A DNA stretch of 10,625 bases, taken from NCBI GenBank assembly GCA_900756605.1, contig CAAEKX010000348.1, positions 1-10,625 of the forward strand. The letters are read 5' to 3'. The notes under the pieces are model-generated. The model was not told the origin of the DNA, ran no database searches, and saw only the letters and a list, made by a program, of their open reading frames with translations. Every line of letters begins with the position of its first letter. Positions within the stretch are counted from its first letter, which is position 1. The position numbers were made by a program, and so were the translations under genes. This DNA is from Coriobacteriia bacterium (GTDB taxonomy: Bacteria > Actinomycetota > Coriobacteriia > Coriobacteriales > QAMH01). This document shows, one piece after another, positions 7,093 to 10,625 of this stretch.

Positions 7093-7272
7093 GTTGGGAC
7101 TCCTTTACCTATCAGTTTCTACATTTGAGCTGCACTTCTGATTGTGGCACCAGATATGCTAATTGCACATGGTAACACATAATGCAAGCGATTGTCCCGA
7201 TTGGCTGCGAACGGGAGTGGGGACGCGATGAGACAGAAGTCGCCGGGGCAGAACTGTCTCATCGCACGCCCG
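7093..7272 (-). other. Intergenic region between folP-folK and the DivIVA-like gene
   Basis: This is the longest gene-free stretch. Its right half holds the 12-bp inverted repeat at 7225-7265. Its left half (about 7110-7190) is AT-richer than the surroundings and is the logical place for a promoter of the downstream operon. I could not find a -35/-10 pair with good spacing: TTGCAT, TTACCA and TAGCAT occur, but none combine at 16-18 nt. I see no open reading frame there that looks real. Confidence 0.5.
7225..7265. repeat. Perfect 12-bp inverted repeat downstream of folP-folK
   Basis: GCGATGAGACAG (7225-7236) and CTGTCTCATCGC (7254-7265) are perfect reverse complements around a 17-nt GC-rich loop. 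The structure begins 7 nt after the folP-folK stop codon. There is no T tract on either side, so it is not a typical intrinsic terminator. It may be a transcript-end hairpin, a dispersed palindromic (REP-like) repeat or a protein site. Confidence 0.7.
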
Positions 7273-8574
7273 TCAGGCGAGCATGTCCCGCGCGGGCCCC
7301 ATAACCTGGCCCACTGTTGCCTTGTCGCGTGTGACCGCAATGCCATTCGCAAGCTCGCAGGAGGGCATGATATCGAGCAGGGGCGTCACGACGAAATCAC
7401 GCTCGAGCGCAAGCGGATGCGGCAAATCGAGCTGCTCGTCTGCGCAGACGACGCCCTCGTAATCGATGATGTCGAGGTCGAGCGGACGCGGACCGTTCTC
7501 CACACTGCGCACGCGCCCATGCTCGGCCTCGAGACTTTGAAGCATGTGCAGCAACTCGTGTGGCGTGAACGTGGTCTGGATGAGCGCAACGGCATTAACG
7601 AAGGGAGCTTGCGCCTCGAGATAGGCCGGCTCGCTCGTGACGTACTCGGAAACGGCACCGACCCAGACATCGGGGTTGAGCCGCAGGCTCGCGAGCGCAT
7701 CGTCAAGGTGCCCGCAGCTATTGCCCATGTTAGAGCCAAGCGCAATGATTGCACGATGCGAATCACGCAGCATCTCGCGCGTGGCAGCCACGTTGTGGAC
7801 GCGCAGGATGCGCGCACCCTGTCCGGCCATGAACGCCGCGCACAGGGCCGATGCACGATCGCGCATGGCAGGTGCGCTTTCGGCACTCATCGCGCCAATG
7901 AAAGACTTGCGACTCACTGCAGCCATGAGCGGATAATCCAAGTCGGCAAAGTGTGCCGTCGCCTGCACGAGGGCGAGATTATGCGCGATGTTCTTGCCAA
8001 AGCCGATCCCAAAGTCGAGGCAGATGCGCTCGGGCGCGATGCCCTCGGCACTCAGGCGCGCAGCCATGCGCGAGAGCTCCTGCTCGACATCGAGGACGAC
8101 ATCATCGTAGACAGGGGCCTCCTGCATAGTCTTGGGCGTACCACGCATGTGCATGACCACGAGCCCCACGTCGCTTCGTGCCGCGAGCTCGCGCATCTCG
8201 AGGCTCCTGAAACCGGAGACGTCGTTGATGATGCACGCACCCGCATCGATGCACGCAGCAGCCACGCTCGCATGACGCGTATCCACGCTCACCGCCACGC
8301 CCTGCGCGGCAAGCTCGCGCACCACGGGCAGCACGCGCTCAAGCTCGACATCGGGGGGCACTTCCTCAGCACCGGGCCGAGTCGATTCGCCTCCCACGTC
8401 GATGATGTCTGCGCCGGCAGCAAGCAGGCCACGGGCATGTTCGAAGGCCTCGGGCGCGGTGGCGTGCATGCCACCATCGCTGAACGAGTCGGGCGTGACA
8501 TTGCATATGCCCATGACGACGGGTGTCGAGAGATCGAAATCGAAGGGACCGCAATGCCATGTACGTGCCCGCAT
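7273..8574 (-). CDS. folP-folK: Fused dihydropteroate synthase - HPPK (FolP-FolK)
   Basis: This 433-aa bifunctional enzyme serves tetrahydrofolate synthesis. HPPK pyrophosphorylates 6-hydroxymethyl-dihydropterin, and DHPS condenses the product with p-aminobenzoate. The DHPS part (about 18-268) shows GICNVTPDSFSDGG (22-35), DVGGESTRPGAE (59-70), SVDT (96-99), IINDVSG (115-121), LDFGIGFGK (186-194, Phe where DPG is usual), SRKSF (221-225) and RVH (258-260). The HPPK part (about 275-433) shows AIIALGSNMGN (275-285), NGPRPLDLDI (360-369) and LPHPLALERDFVVTPL (384-399). The two parts meet with almost no linker. The ATG at 8574 has GGGGAGG 9 nt upstream, overlapping the folE end. All recognisable catalytic motifs are present, so both activities are expected. 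Confidence 0.95.
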   Translation of the reverse strand: MRARTWHCGPFDFDLSTPVVMGICNVTPDSFSDGGMHATAPEAFEHARGLLAAGADIIDVGGESTRPGAEEVPPDVELERVLPVVRELAAQGVAVSVDTRHASVAAACIDAGACIINDVSGFRSLEMRELAARSDVGLVVMHMRGTPKTMQEAPVYDDVVLDVEQELSRMAARLSAEGIAPERICLDFGIGFGKNIAHNLALVQATAHFADLDYPLMAAVSRKSFIGAMSAESAPAMRDRASALCAAFMAGQGARILRVHNVAATREMLRDSHRAIIALGSNMGNSCGHLDDALASLRLNPDVWVGAVSEYVTSEPAYLEAQAPFVNAVALIQTTFTPHELLHMLQSLEAEHGRVRSVENGPRPLDLDIIDYEGVVCADEQLDLPHPLALERDFVVTPLLDIMPSCELANGIAVTRDKATVGQVMGPARDMLA

Positions 8575-8580
8575 GGGCGC

Positions 8581-9147
8581 CTACCTCCCCTGTCGGATAA
8601 GGCTGAGTGCCTCGGCACGCGTCTCGGCCGAGGTGATGAAACTGCCGCGCACGGCAGACGTCGTCGTCTTGGACCCAGGTTTCTTGATGCCGCGCATGGA
8701 CATGCACAAGTGCTCGCACTCAAGCACGACGAGCACGCCCTGCGGCTCGAGCTCCCTGACGAGCGTATCGGCAACCTGCGAGGTCAGGCGCTCCTGCACC
8801 TGCGGACGTCGGGCAAAGAGATCGACCAGACGGGCAAGCTTGGAGATACCGCAAATCTGACCTGACGGATTGGGCACATAGGCCACGTGAGCCACGCCAT
8901 AGAACGGCACGAGGTGATGCTCGCAGATGGAATAGATGGGAATGTCATGGACGAGCACCATTTCCTGATGTCCCTCGTTAAACTTCTTGACGAAGAGCTC
9001 GGTGGGATCCTCGTGCAGACCCGCAAGGATTTCCTCGTACATGCGAGCCACGCGCGCGGGTGTCTCGCGCAGGCCCTCGCGATCCGGGTCTTCGCCCACG
9101 CCCTCGAGAATGAGCCTGACGCCCTCTTCTATCTTAGCAGTATCCAC
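8581..9147 (-). CDS. folE: GTP cyclohydrolase I
   Basis: FolE converts GTP to 7,8-dihydroneopterin triphosphate, the first step of folate synthesis. The 188-aa product has the usual length of a type I enzyme. The zinc ligands are visible as SICEHHLVPFYG (C75, H78) and ECEHLCMSMRG (C148). The C-terminal active-site stretch TTTSAVRGSF (161-170) is intact. The start is GTG at 9147, immediately after the ftsH stop codon. AGGAGG lies 8 nt upstream, inside the last ftsH codons. Zero spacing to ftsH and 6 nt to folP-folK indicate one transcript with coupled translation. Confidence 0.97.
   Translation of the reverse strand: MDTAKIEEGVRLILEGVGEDPDREGLRETPARVARMYEEILAGLHEDPTELFVKKFNEGHQEMVLVHDIPIYSICEHHLVPFYGVAHVAYVPNPSGQICGISKLARLVDLFARRPQVQERLTSQVADTLVRELEPQGVLVVLECEHLCMSMRGIKKPGSKTTTSAVRGSFITSAETRAEALSLIRQGR

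Positions 9148-10625
<1,478 letters not shown>

Noticed and set aside
7192..8865. A 557-codon plus-strand open frame opposite folP-folK and folE
   Set aside because: It is again codon-aligned with the real minus-strand genes and runs across both, so it is a codon-bias shadow. The His- and Arg-rich translation shows no domain.

Overview
This is an ordinary, densely packed chromosomal housekeeping region. Every gene I can support lies on the minus strand, so it reads from right to left. The DNA is GC-rich, with third codon positions strongly biased to G or C. Several features suggest an actinomycete-type bacterium, most likely class Coriobacteriia. The Smc head carries the actinobacterial-style run 'PEDRR..IEEAAG.LKH'. 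A SepIVA/DivIVA-like coiled-coil gene sits just upstream of the DUF177/L32 genes, and ftsH is followed directly by folate genes. plsX is present between rpmF and rnc, whereas most classical high-GC actinomycetes lack plsX. The class-level assignment is inference from gene content and protein motifs, not from a search.

Right part (10625 to about 7270): the 3' end of ftsH (its N-terminus lies beyond the window), then folE, then one long gene fusing dihydropteroate synthase (FolP) to HPPK (FolK). The spacing is very tight: 0 nt between ftsH and folE and 6 nt between folE and folP-folK, so they are probably one translationally coupled operon. folB (dihydroneopterin aldolase), which often lies between folP and folK in such clusters, is absent here. 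A perfect 12-bp inverted repeat follows the fusion gene.

Middle and left parts (about 7270 to 1): after an intergenic stretch of about 180 nt comes a second unit. It contains a short DivIVA/SepIVA-like coiled-coil gene, yceD (DUF177), an Fe-S type 23S rRNA m5U methyltransferase, rpmF (L32), plsX, rnc (RNase III) and smc. smc runs off the left edge after 890 codons, past the hinge. The unit links ribosome or rRNA maturation (YceD, methyltransferase, L32, RNase III), phospholipid precursor synthesis (PlsX) and growth or chromosome organisation (DivIVA-like, Smc). A candidate promoter and a leader hairpin precede rpmF, and a terminator-like hairpin lies between rpmF and plsX.

I found no mobile element, CRISPR array, tRNA or rRNA gene, or undescribed gene system. 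The observations most worth a second look are regulatory or architectural. They are a perfect 11-bp hairpin that buries the yceD start codon, the FolP-FolK fusion without FolB, the 12-bp inverted repeat after it, and the methyltransferase inserted between yceD and rpmF. No gene-free stretch exceeds 300 nt; the longest is 7093-7272.
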